A stretch of DNA of 64,000 bases from Meandrina meandrites (Eukaryota > Cnidaria > Anthozoa > Scleractinia > Meandrinidae), in assembly GCA_963693305.1 (NCBI GenBank), contig OY855906.1, forward strand, positions 124,001 to 188,000, read 5' to 3'. The notes under the pieces are model-generated. The model ran no database searches and was not told the origin of the DNA. It saw only the letters and a program-made list of their open reading frames with translations. Of this stretch, positions 1 through 10,200 are shown piece after piece. The first letter of the stretch is position 1. Every line of letters begins with the position of its first letter. The position numbers and the translations under genes were made by a program.

Positions 1-700
1 TTTCGACTGCCGGATACGGAGTATTTTGGAAAACCTGTCCGGCTGCCGGACATATAGACACATGAGTTCGAGGTTCGAGTGGCAGGGTATTCTGCAGTTA
101 AGTGGTAAGCTCAATGTTCTTGTTATTATGCATTTCAGATTCATCGTCCATTTATTACTTTACTTTAGGATTATTAAATCGGTTTCCAGCACTCAGTAAA
201 GACATGTTAAAACGCATAAGAACGTTAAAAGTCTTAAGAAAGAGTTCAACACTTACCGCTTTTAACACATGACTATAAATCCTTCGTCCGCTACTCCGTC
301 TGAAACATTCGCTTTGTTCAGTGACGATTTAAGAAAAAATAACTTTAACAACACTGCGGAAGCGATATTAAAAAAAAACTACGCACAACACTCACGTGTC
401 CCACACGAACGACTTCTCGTTGACAAGCGCTCCAAACGAAAAGACAAGCCAAAGCTTGCATGTGATTGGTTCGGTACATTGCGGTACGGAAGTGATCGAG
501 AGTAGCCAATCACAGAGCCGCTTTGGATCGGTGCAGTACTACTGCTTTTAGGGGTGTCTTTCTCAAGTCCTTTATGGCACAATTGGAAAGGAGTACTTGT
601 TGTAATAAGAGCTTGCCTTCTTGTATCCGACTGAAAGACAATCACAAAAAGATAAACTATCGTTTAAATTTAAAATACTGACTTGTCTATTAATTTAAGG
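1..700. other. Upstream intergenic, no gene recognised
   Basis: I recognise no gene here. A 78-codon reading frame at 269-505 (+) and an overlapping 88-codon frame on the other strand have no motif I know and unremarkable composition for chance frames in this DNA. The first 60 bases contain a short imperfect repeat of a CTGCCGGA-type motif (positions 7-15 and 43-51). Confidence 0.5.
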
Positions 701-708
701 GCATTGCC

Positions 709-1099
709 CCCCCGGGGGGGGGAGGGGGTACTCCCTTATCAAACGGACGGGGTTGCTCGTCGTCTCACTTAAGGGTGTAAATTTCGGATTTTGGTCTCGC
801 TTAGGGTGTTCTGGGCAAAATGTTATTATTTTAGCCATCAAGGTCTCGTTTAGGGTTGCACACGAAGAAATATATTTATTTATTTCGTGATATTTGCGCG
901 AATCATATAAATAACGTTTTCCACAGCATTAATATCTTAAGTCCATTGTAACACAATGTCTTTGTCTGTATTTTAAACTAGTCTCTTTTAGGGGTCTGCA
1001 AAAGGGTTGGCCACGCCCAGATTGGTCCCTTTTAGGGGTTAAATTCAAAATTTCCGACGAGAATCCCCGTCCCTTCCATATGGGAGTCCCCCCGGGGGG
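709..1099. mobile_element. hAT-like MITE with 8-bp target duplication
   Basis: The ends are inverted: CCCCCGGGGGGGGG followed by a TACTCCC motif on the left, and the complement (GGGAGTCCCCCCGGGGGG) on the right. The 8-mer GCATTGCC lies immediately outside both ends (701-708 and 1100-1107), which fits an 8-bp target-site duplication typical of hAT elements. No transposase reading frame is visible in the ~390-bp body, so it would be non-autonomous. G-rich ends that read GGGGTACTCCC are, from memory, a very common repeat in coral genomes. Confidence 0.75.
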
Positions 1100-1107
1100 G
1101 CATTGCC

Positions 1108-2023
1108 AAGTATTGCATTGAATTGCGCATTCTTACTGCGCAGAATTGTACGCTTAATTAGCTTGTTAGAGGATAAATCGTCGCTTTTCGTAAGCGAGTA
1201 GGGTGACGTACCAGTTCTTTGCTCATATTTTGAGTGTAGCGATAAAATTCTTGCTTTTTAAAAACTGAGTTCAGGTCAGCTTCTATGTTAGAAAGTAAAT
1301 TATCACCGGAAAAGCGTACTTTGCCAGTACTCGTTAAAAGATAATTTTGGCTTCGTGAACAAGGCGTGGTTGGAACATAATCACTGCTGATGGAAAGTGC
1401 GTGATTTATCGTAAAACCTATACTATATATATGTTACTCCTTGACATCGATGCAATACATTTATTGTATTATTGTTTATTAATCATTAAAATTGGCTTAT
1501 TTTGGATGGAAATTTCCGTTTCAAAACTCTTTGCGTTTCTATTTGGATGGATACTTTGTTTGAACATTTTTTGAGGCATAAAAGTATATCACATGGCAAA
1601 CGTCTCTAAATATAACAATATGAAACCCAAAACAGGTCCCACAGCCGTTAAACAAACATTACAGGTTTTCTCCGCATTTTCTAGCAATGTAAAGTGCAAA
1701 ACAAGCTCTACAGCAGCATCCCATATCAGAAAAGTTGTTCTCTTTTGGCTCAAATTTAGGAGGGTTTATTTTTCGAAAGGAATTTTGGGACACATTTTTA
1801 AGCAGGCTTATTTTCTTTGAGGAGGGGTTTACTTTCTGGGGGTTTAATCAGAATTTTTCTACACCGGTTGCCACGATCACTTAAACAGATGTCGAACAAG
1901 TACAAGGACTCAGTATTAGCGACTCACTATGGATAAATTTTCCATGGGGAAGAGCACTTCTGTTTCGTCGTTAAGCTCTTCAGCCGGTGTGTTTCTTCAT
2001 TCTGTTGTAGGTTCTGGTTCACA
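1108..2023. other. Intergenic, nothing recognised
   Basis: AT-rich DNA without convincing coding sequence. A 75-codon frame at 1593-1820 has no recognisable motif. Confidence 0.4.
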
Positions 2024-2321
2024 TAAAGAATTTTAACAGACATGTTTCAACAAACCCGCTGAATGAACACGCAACAGTCCATTGTTTACATTTGCTGATG
2101 ATATCTGTTAAAATTCAACGGTGATTTCAGCGACGTGTCGAAAACCCCTCGAAAAAGAACCCAAGCTGATTTTTATATATAATTTACAACGACATAAGAA
2201 GGTTCGACAGGCGAAGTTTGAGGAAATTTGGAGTTATGGCACATAACGAAAATAATCTCTGAATTTTATCCCTAAATTAGGAATTTTCTAATTAGAAAAC
2301 AAAGGTACTTTTATAAAATTT
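2024..2321. repeat. 298-bp direct repeat, copy 1
   Basis: Every base I compared in this stretch matches 3430-3727 in the same orientation (offset 1406). The unit contains an inner inverted repeat, GAATTTTAACAGA near its start and TCTGTTAAAATTC about 75 bp later, so it may itself contain a small palindromic element. The ends are not TG...CA and I see no primer-binding site after it, so an LTR interpretation is weak. Confidence 0.85.
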
Positions 2322-3429
2322 AGAAATTAGAATTCTGCAGTTACGACAAAGATCTAAAACAAAACTGAGAAAAAAAACATTCCAATCACTATTAACTCTC
2401 AAGTAGGACATCTTTATCAGCAGTTCTTTCTCCCCGTGTGGGGAAAGGAATTCTTTCTACATGGTCACGTGAGCAGGCATATCCTCCACAAAATGACAGA
2501 TTACAATAATGATCAAAAGATTTTCAAATTTGCAATAGTTAATAACGAAAAATACTATGATCTTAGCTACTTATATTTATTTTAATCTATGCATACCTGA
2601 TCCGACGGCAACAAACACACCTATTTCCTGATATATAAGTTTTGATCAGCGTTTCCCCAGGCCCCTCTTCGCTTTCGGTCACTTCCTTGCTTCGCTATGG
2701 CCAGATAATTTCTCAGGAACCTGGCATCGCTGAGATCCCCGGCGCCATCCAGTGCCCAAGGACGAGCGATGGTAGGGGCCAATAGTGAACTGACCAATGT
2801 TTTCAGTTTTCAGTTTTCTGTTTCCACATCTGAGATCCCCCTAGTTGATTTATGTCCCGCTATTTTTCGTGTACAGTATAACAATGGAATGACTTCCGCG
2901 TTCTTCGCTTTATCTCTTCGTTCGTAGATGCAAGAATCCCCCACAATACCGCTAAAAGAACACTTTGCGTCCGTACAGAAATAACGAAGAAGACCTGTTT
3001 CCTTCACATTCTTTCTAAACGTTCCCGCGCTATTATCAATGTTTTTTCTAATTTGTAAACGTCAATGAAGATCAATATCAACGATAAGATGCGATGTTAG
3101 TACGCTAAGGGCCTGAATGATGTGTTTTACGATCCCTGATTTAAAGGTAAGAATTTTACCAGTAGCTTATCTGCCAAATACCTTAATATATCTTGCAATC
3201 CCTTTTTAACAGTGTGCGTTCAACGAAGCGGTTTATCATGAACTGTTTACATTGCGGCGACAAGAAATCCAACGAAATCATGAAATGTCGATAACAAGTT
3301 AATTACCAACGTAACCGTAAAAGTAACTTATTTTTTTTACTGAGAGACTTTATCCAAAAATAAACTATTTTGCAGTTATTATTTTATATTAAGGAATGAT
3401 CTATACCTACAGAACGGAGATATGTTAAT
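2322..3429. other. DNA between the two 298-bp repeats
   Basis: 1,108 bp without a recognisable gene. No reverse transcriptase, gag-like or transposase motif was found, so if the repeats are terminal repeats the element is non-coding. Confidence 0.4.
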
Positions 3430-3727
3430 TAAAGAATTTTAACAGACATGTTTCAACAAACCCGCTGAATGAACACGCAACAGTCCATTGTTTACATTTG
3501 CTGATGATATCTGTTAAAATTCAACGGTGATTTCAGCGACGTGTCGAAAACCCCTCGAAAAAGAACCCAAGCTGATTTTTATATATAATTTACAACGACA
3601 TAAGAAGGTTCGACAGGCGAAGTTTGAGGAAATTTGGAGTTATGGCACATAACGAAAATAATCTCTGAATTTTATCCCTAAATTAGGAATTTTCTAATTA
3701 GAAAACAAAGGTACTTTTATAAAATTT
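3430..3727. repeat. 298-bp direct repeat, copy 2
   Basis: Second copy of 2024-2321, apparently identical. The flanks differ immediately outside the unit and no target duplication is evident (TCACA before copy 1, GCAAT after copy 2). Confidence 0.85.
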
Positions 3728-4097
3728 GCAATTTTTTCTGGAATGGCGCTCAAGTCAAGTTGTTGCCTGTTTTTATAAGCTGAATACTTTGCCTTTCAAG
3801 AGAAAGTATCCCAAAATCGCGGTTCTCCTTTAAACGCGAACGCAGTTAAAACTTAAATTCCCAATTTTTAGCTTTGCGTTCAGCCATATTTGGCGATCGT
3901 AGGGGCGAAATTCGTTTTTCTCGATTTTCTCGGATTTAAAGCGCTTCGAGCGGAAATAAACTACATCACGTTTCAAACCTACCCAAAGGCTATTTGTGGA
4001 CAAAAATGAAAAACATCGATTTTTCAACGTCTGCCGCGAAATCCTTATTTTGCACGATTCTTACTGAAATTCACTCTAAATACGTCACGTGATATAT

Positions 4098-4098
4098 A

Positions 4099-4129
<31 letters not shown>

Positions 4130-4130
4130 C

Positions 4131-4168
<38 letters not shown>

Positions 4169-4223
4169 GTAGGGCGAGTCAAAATACAAACAACGAGTAA
4201 AAATTTCTCGGCGATACTACACA

Positions 4224-4243
<20 letters not shown>
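4098..4243. mobile_element. Palindromic MITE (TTATTAGACG family)
   Basis: The left arm starts CTTATTAGACGTTTTGT and runs into TAGTATCGCCGAG; the right arm is its complement with two or three mismatches. The centre contains TTGACGAGCCCGTAGGG. A diverged relative with the same centre lies at 28908-29044. No coding capacity. Confidence 0.7.
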
Positions 4244-4257
<14 letters not shown>

Positions 4258-4429
4258 AGCCAAAATGTTATGCCAAACTAGTCAAAGCGGGCGAATTTCG
4301 CGGATATCTATTTGCCGCGAATACGTGACAGAAGTATGCGAAGCGGAACGGAATTGGCGCAGGATATCCAGCTAACTGATTGGTCAAGAGCACGAGAACA
4401 CGTCAAAAACCTGTCTAACAAGTTCTCTG

Positions 4430-4459
4430 GAGTACAAATATCGTGTGATATTTGTACTC
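4430..4459. repeat. Perfect 13-bp-arm hairpin
   Basis: GAGTACAAATATC, a 4-nt loop GTGT, then the exact complement GATATTTGTACTC. It sits between two palindromic MITEs and is probably part of one composite repeat. Confidence 0.8.
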
Positions 4460-4506
4460 GTTTTGGGCGTTATTTGTACTCTACGAAGCAGTGTTGGATA
4501 ATAAGT

Positions 4507-4621
4507 ACAATTATTCCACGAGCGCGCGTTGGATATGAGATGGTAGGTAGCCAATGAGGCGCATAGCGCCGCGTTGGCTATAACGATCTCATACCCAACA
4601 AACGCGAGTGGAATAATTGTT
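4507..4621. mobile_element. Palindromic MITE (ACAATTATTCC family)
   Basis: Arms begin ACAATTATTCCACGAGCG and end with the complement GGAATAATTGT. The inner part carries TATGAGATGGTAG and a complementary ATCTCATA block, with GCGCATAGCGCCGCG at the centre. A close copy lies at 49719-49834 and a weaker one near 13186-13266. No reading frame. Confidence 0.75.
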
Positions 4622-5399
4622 TTATTAAAAACGCCCAAAAGAATTGCAATATTTCAGTTTCCCAGCTGTTTTCGTTGATGCGTATCGGCTACGATATTTG
4701 TGGTCAACGGTATATGAGCTCATATACCATTGCCTGAGGCAAATCAAAACTCGAGAATTGCAATATATCATTGCTAGTTTTTAATAAGACGCTTTATAAT
4801 CCACCAAATATTTTTTTCGCGCGTGATTGGTCGAAAGACATCAAGTGATGCAGCCAAAACTAACTATGCTTCTATTCAGCCGACAAGATAAGAGCTGCTA
4901 ATTAAGTTGAACTTGTGCAATTTTTCGTTCTAGCGACGTTCAAAATTAGGCCTTTTGCATCTTTGGCTGATAACGGCTTCCAATGCATTTGATTGGCTGA
5001 GTGTTTAAGTGAAAGTCCTAATTGAAATTATCCAAACTTATTCTAAATTGGACAGCTCTCAGAATTTAAAAGTTAATTGTTGTGCTGACAATATAGGATC
5101 TACTAACAGCTATATAATTAATGTTAGAAAACATCCTGTAAGAGGGCACGCGCTAAAAGCTGTATGTACTTCTAAAACATTTGTCGTGCACATTTGTCGT
5201 GCACTTGTTGTTCTATTCTGTGCGGCATACACTCTGCTGACGAGACCCAATCAGGTCGAAACAGCTGTCCAGAGTTTGTATTTTTCGACTTTCAGTTTGG
5301 ACTCTATCATGTCGTTGTCCCGTTAAGTTTTTTCATTTCTACGTAGTGTCAGCCTTGCTGTTCTTGTCCCCTTACCTTGCATACCTAATTCTCCCCTTT
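4622..5399. other. Intergenic, nothing firm
   Basis: Contains a 105-codon frame at 5009-5326 with no family I recognise. It precedes the tyrosine-recombinase debris and could be the degraded upstream part of that element, but nothing in it shows this. Confidence 0.3.
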
Positions 5400-5756
5400 G
5401 TTCAGTCATAGCTGTGCACAGGGCTTTGTCATTTATTCGTAACCCTCTCCAGCCCTCCCAGGCCTTTATGTAGCATGACCTTATTTCTCTTTGCTATAAG
5501 GTTTTCACCTATTCCCAATTTGTAAAGCGACTTCATGACATCCTCCATCTACTCCATGCACTGGGTTTGCCAGCCAGAGACTACGCCTGCCACTCTTTCC
5601 GTCGCGGGGTTGCCAGTAGAGCTTATCAAGATAATGGGGTATTGGCACTCAGATGTTGTTCTCCTTTACCTTACGGTACTACTTACTGTCAGATTAAAAT
5701 CTGTCAACATTATGGCCAAATATATTCTCCGATCACCTCTACTTTTAAGTAACCTT
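5400..5756 (+). pseudogene. Decayed tyrosine recombinase (DIRS-like) fragment
   Basis: Two overlapping frames together give the C-terminal half of a tyrosine recombinase. One frame reads a helix-like YSQFVKRLHDILHLLHALG stretch leading to the HSFRRG box at about 5591-5608, whose H and R are the catalytic HxxR pair. The other continues with VELIKIMGYWHSDVVLLYL and VRLKSVNIMAKYIL, the usual sequence after that box. The shift between frames at about 5605-5620 and an in-frame stop upstream make it a pseudogene. DIRS/Ngaro-type retrotransposons of invertebrates carry such recombinases; a Crypton cannot be excluded. Confidence 0.6.
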
Positions 5757-5790
5757 AATGTGAGAATGTGATTCCACATTCTCACATTAA
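5755..5790. repeat. Perfect 16-bp-arm hairpin ending at a TTAA site
   Basis: TTAATGTGAGAATGTG, a 4-nt loop ATTC, then CACATTCTCACATTAA. The last four bases are the TTAA next to the left end of the element at 5791. Confidence 0.85.
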
Positions 5791-6591
5791 AGTGCCTATA
5801 ACCCCAAAAAAATTTTTTCGCCTAATCAAATCTCTGTATGGAATTGTGAAAAATGTCGCAAAAATGTTTGAATTCGGTTAAAACCCGAATTTTTTACGAA
5901 TTTTTAAAGTTGGCGCTGTTAACAGCACGACCGAGCATTCGGGAGAATGGGACTAGTGACGTCATTCCAGGCCATTGCCAGCGTCGCTCCAGTAACTCTC
6001 ACGTTGTTTTGTGTGTGGGATAGAGTACTGAGGGTTAGTTTTTCGTCAAAAGAACTTTTATTTGACTCAACAAAAGTTCGAATATTCAAACGCACTTATA
6101 ATGTCGTCCAGCGATTCTAGCTATGACTCTAGCTCGGACTCTGAGGCCGCAGAGGTCGAGGTCGAGTACGACTTAGAAGTCGAGGGTTCTTCAAACAACA
6201 ACACAACATGAATTCTTGACCTTCGCACAGCATGCACAGTTTAGTTAAATAAATTGAATTGCCTCAGAGTTTTAAAAAGGTATAAGATTTATTGACTTAT
6301 CAGTATTTACTGTAAATTCTACAACGAAAGTCTGTACTTGCGTATGAATAATTTGCAGTCAACTATTCGTTTGCGGAGCGGCCGGTACGCCGACTTTATT
6401 CGCTATTCATCACATTCATACGATCGATAATCTTCGGCTCGGTCGTGTTTCTGATTATTGCGATTTTTTTCGACTTTGACGATTCACAGAAAATCGAGGT
6501 TTCAACCAAAATCAAAATTTTTTCGGCATTCTGCTCAGAGAAATGTAAATATTCTTTTCCTTGAAAAAAAATTTTTGGGGTTATAGGCACT
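5791..6591. mobile_element. TTAA-target element, family A, copy 1
   Basis: Terminal inverted repeats are AGTGCCTATAACCCCAAAA on the left and the complement (GGGGTTATAGGCACT) on the right. The left flank is TTAA (5787-5790), the right flank TCAA (6592-6595), best read as a TTAA duplication with one later substitution. TTAA targets are used by piggyBac and Kolobok elements; these ends do not begin CCC, so I do not choose between them. The body holds a promoter-like region and a 36-codon frame, but no transposase catalytic region. Copy 2 is at 8015-10827. Confidence 0.75.
6101..6211 (+). pseudogene. 36-codon Ser/acidic leader ORF in TTAA element
   Basis: A short open frame, ATG to TGA, whose first 15 residues are almost all S and D and whose remainder is E/V-rich, ending SSNNNTT. 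It lies inside family-A element copy 1. It looks like the N-terminal leader left after internal deletion of an autonomous element. The sequence after the stop is shared with copy 2 (8390-8600), but the leader itself is not obvious there. Function unknown. Confidence 0.35.
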
Positions 6592-7037
6592 TCAAGGTTT
6601 GGAGTAGTTTCATATTTGTTTTAATCAGAGTATTTTTTATTGAACCTAGTCAAGATAATTGTAAATAGTTTATGTAAGGTAATTATTAATAAAGGCTGTT
6701 TTGCATCCCACGCACTACTTGGCTTTTTATATTGTGTTGTGTAATTTAGAATGTTTCATTTACCATCGGCTAAACAAGAGGTTGGTAATGGTTTCTTGTT
6801 GATCAGAAATCACGTTAAAGAAAGTCCAGCCCCTCGATCCTTTGGAGTCCTTGCTGAACAAGCTTCGTTATGGCTTCTTTTATTCCAGGTAGAGTCAGCC
6901 ATGTTTGTCTTCATGGAACAAAATCGTGGATCCAAAGAAATGCGCACATGATCGAGAGTTGGGGTTATTGGTTGGGAGGCGTGGGAGCGGGGTTTATGGC
7001 CGCGAGACATTGGAGGATTGGGACCTAGAAGGCCTTT

Positions 7038-7062
7038 GTTTCGCTTAGCAACCACAACAAAC
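7038..7062 (+). promoter_or_regulatory. SPAG17: Putative RFX X-box half-site and forkhead site upstream of SPAG17
   Basis: GTTTCGCTTAGCAACC (7038-7053) contains a strong AGCAACC half-site of the RFX X-box and a degenerate left half. ACAACAAAC (7054-7062) reads GTTTGTTGT on the other strand, a forkhead (FOXJ1-like) core. RFX and FOXJ1 are the standard regulators of motile-cilium genes, and the sites lie 59-83 bp before the SPAG17 start codon. This is motif reading only. Confidence 0.45.
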
Positions 7063-7068
7063 TTCAAA

Positions 7069-7086
7069 ATGGCGGAAGAATTTTGA
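7069..7086 (+). CDS. Five-residue upstream ORF in SPAG17 leader
   Basis: An ATG in good context (AAAATGG) opens a frame of five codons, M-A-E-E-F then TGA, 34 nt before the SPAG17 start at 7121. If transcription starts above 7069, ribosomes would have to reinitiate or leak past it. The transcription start is unknown, so it may lie outside the mRNA. Confidence 0.3.
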   Translation: MAEEF

Positions 7087-7120
7087 GTAAAACAACCTTT
7101 GTTGAGAATAGTGCATTAGA

Positions 7121-7207
7121 ATGTCTAAATCTCGAAGAGGGAAAAGTGCATCAGCTAATGAACTAAGTAGATGGGAAACAGAGCTAATTCAAGCGCCTTT
7201 CAACGAG
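7121..7207 (+). CDS. SPAG17: SPAG17 exon 1 (residues 1-29)
   Basis: Starts MSKSRRGKSASANE and ends WETELIQAPFNE, which mirrors the W-x-x-x-L-I-x-A-x-F-N pattern of the human N-terminus. Donor GTTAGT, phase 0. Confidence 0.85.
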
Positions 7208-10200
7208 GTTAGTGCAGTTTTAACAGCGATAATAAAAACGTCGTTAGCTGCTTAAGCTTCTTCTGTTAGTGTTTCAGTGAACTTTCAACTTTATTGCTTC
7301 TATCACCTAATACAAGATTTGTGTTTATATCTAAACTGATTCGTGCAATACAAGTGATGAAGGAGGCTATCGAAAAGCAAAAAATTGCTTGTAAGTGCCA
7401 ATTTGGGTTGCCAGCTAGGATCAACTAGATATTTTTTGTTCCTTGAAGATATTATTGGACAGGTACTCCCTCTATACTGAATTTTAGCTGAAACGCTAAC
7501 TACTCTGTATTACAATTCTAGAGAGTTTTGAAGGATAATTGATGGCCCATGTATATAATATTACAAATAGTGGATGTATCGGGATAAACAAGAACGTAGC
7601 ATAATGTTTTGGTTGCTTCTTCAGTTAAAAAATGCCCTAATTTAACATGATTCCAATATTTTTTGACACTTTACTTTTTATTGAGCTGATGACTGAGGTA
7701 TTCCATGTTGGGTTTTCATCTATAATTGTGCCCAGAAACTTGCATTCTCATAACAACTTTTGAAGGCTTTTAATCTTTCCATGTACAACATGTACAATAA
7801 TTGGTTTGTGTATTATTTTTTTAAAGGAAACGTGGAGATCTTGTGTTTACTTTATTGCTCCCAATAAACTAGAGGATAATGTGTTTATTGACATATTGTC
7901 AGAAGTGGTTGCATCTGGTCTCAGGAAATTGTTCAGCATCATTACTTATGAAGACCTTGTTAAAGATGTGAGTTCTCTTAGAATACTAATTATAAATAGA
8001 ATACTGGTAATTAAAGTGCCTATAACTCCCAAAACTTTTTTGGCTGGATTAAATCTTTGGATTTCACAAAATGAAGCAGAAATTTTTTGATTTGGCTAAA
8101 ATGGCTCAGTATTTTTTATAAATTTTTAAAGTTGAATGCAGAAACTGGGGCTAGTGATGTCAACCCAGGATATTGGTCATAGTTCTGAAGTGGAAATAAT
8201 AGGATTACATTGTTAAGGTCTGGACTGCTAGTAAAGAAATTTCGAGAATATTAATGTAATAACTTATTATAGGAGAACATGTTAATATATGTCTGTATGT
8301 ACATATATGTGGAAAAGGGTTATCACGAAAATTGCTTGAACATTCTAAACTCAAAAAGAGCCCTAATAAACAATGCAAGCAGTGTCACAACACAACATGA
8401 ATTCTTGATTTTCACGCAGCATGCACGGCTTAGTTAAATAAGAAGAATCACCTCACAGTTTTCAAAAGATATAAAATTTATTTGACTTGATTTATCAATA
8501 TTGAAATTCAACGACAAAAGTCTGTACTCCTGCATGAATAATTTGCAGTCAACTATTCTTTGGCACGTTTGCGGGGCGGTATGCCAACTTGTGTTTGCCT
8601 TATGTACATACCATGTATGCGATTCATGCGATCGTCGGATCGATGATCTTCTTAAATTTTCTATTTGAAGTTAGATCAAGATTCAACTGGAAATATCTTA
8701 CCCTGCATTATTTAACCTTAACACTAGTATTAACTAACCCAAAGCCGAAGACACCACATCTTTGCATTAAGAATCAGTGAAGAATCTTTTTCCCTTTGCT
8801 GCTAGTAAGGTAAACAAAGTGTCGCACAATGAGTTGACTGTTATTTTGTATCATATGTATATACAGAGGAGCAGTAAGACTAAAACAAATCAGCTCGCTA
8901 GAATCAATCAATGCTTCAACTAAACAGTGGTAATATTTTGGATCGGCAAGAGAAGATACGAAAACTCTGGAGTCCATACAAAGTAAATCGAAGCCTCAGT
9001 GTGTGCGAAGATAAAAAGTCTAATTGTAATCTTCACTGCTAGCACTTGCTGATCGATGCAAAATAGGTGATGAACGTTTATTCGTTTGTCTCAGGATGAA
9101 ATCGCTTTGAGTTGTTGATCGCAACGTTTCGACTGAAGAACCCATGCAGGAATTTAAATCTACTGTGGTTCTACGCTACGTTAAAGGTGTTTCAGAGGTT
9201 CTCCACCGCTGCCTACAACAACAAGGCCTACGCACTGTCTTCAAATTGGACACAACTCTTAGGTCTCACTTAGTGCTAACAAAAGACGCCCCTGAACCAA
9301 CAAAACAAGGCAGTGTCATCTATATAAGAAACCATGTGAATGCGGCAAAGTATATATTGAGGAAACAGGGAGAGCGATCGATGCAAGAAAGGATAAAAGA
9401 ACATGACAGAGATATACGGTTTAAATTGCTCGTTCACAAAACTCTGCAGTTTCAGAACACTCAGGGCATCTTCCCATTTGGAACGAAATCAAGTTTATTG
9501 ATCGTGACCCTCACTGGTACACACGTAGGGTCAAGGAGGCTATCCATATAAGACTTAATCCAAACAACATCAATAAAGATAGTGGAATCGAAATTCCTGA
9601 AGCTTGGATACCTACGATCAAAGAGCACAACAGCCGATCACCAACAAAGCAGACCTATGACGGAACAACATTTAACAGTCGGAATAATAATGAGGATCGA
9701 AATGCACCAATAGCAGTGAACTAACGGGCTACAAATAGCAACACGTAAACAATTGACCTCATCGCCTGATGAAGACTAGCAGTATTGCAGTAGTCGAAAC
9801 GTCGCGATCAACAACTCAAAGCGATTCAGTATCGTGAGACAAACAAATAAACGTTCATCTTTCCTATTTGCAATCTTGCTCTAAAGCGACTCCTGGATGA
9901 TAACTCTTTCCAAACTTGTTAACTTTTCTCATCTCCATTGCGATAACATTTTCTGCACAGATTTTCATCGAAGTGGGCGGTCAAATCTTAAAAATATTGA
10001 TAGCTAGTGAACAAAACACGATTGCATGGCACCAAATGAAGTGTAAATTTTGCGACCTGACCACAAACGTTTCATTTGTTAAAAGTGACACATAACCAGA
10101 CAAAACCGTTAACGTTTTAAAAGTAAAACTATGTGCTAAATTTGTCATGCTTTGATGTGGTAGTATACATATTTTTGGGCTCTGACGGAAGTCACAACCT

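Noticed and set aside
269..505. 78-codon ORF as a gene
   Set aside because: No homology I can name, no splice context, and the opposite strand has an equally long frame.
2024..3727. Classic LTR retrotransposon
   Set aside because: No TG/CA ends, no visible primer-binding site or polypurine tract, no gag/pol in the 1.1-kb interior.
5009..5326. 105-codon ORF
   Set aside because: No recognisable motif; lies next to transposon debris; kept only as a note.
6966..7036. G-rich region as CpG-island promoter
   Set aside because: Too short and not CpG-rich enough by eye.
9144..9551. 135-codon ORF as an intact gene
   Set aside because: It is one of three frames of a frameshifted Penelope endonuclease.
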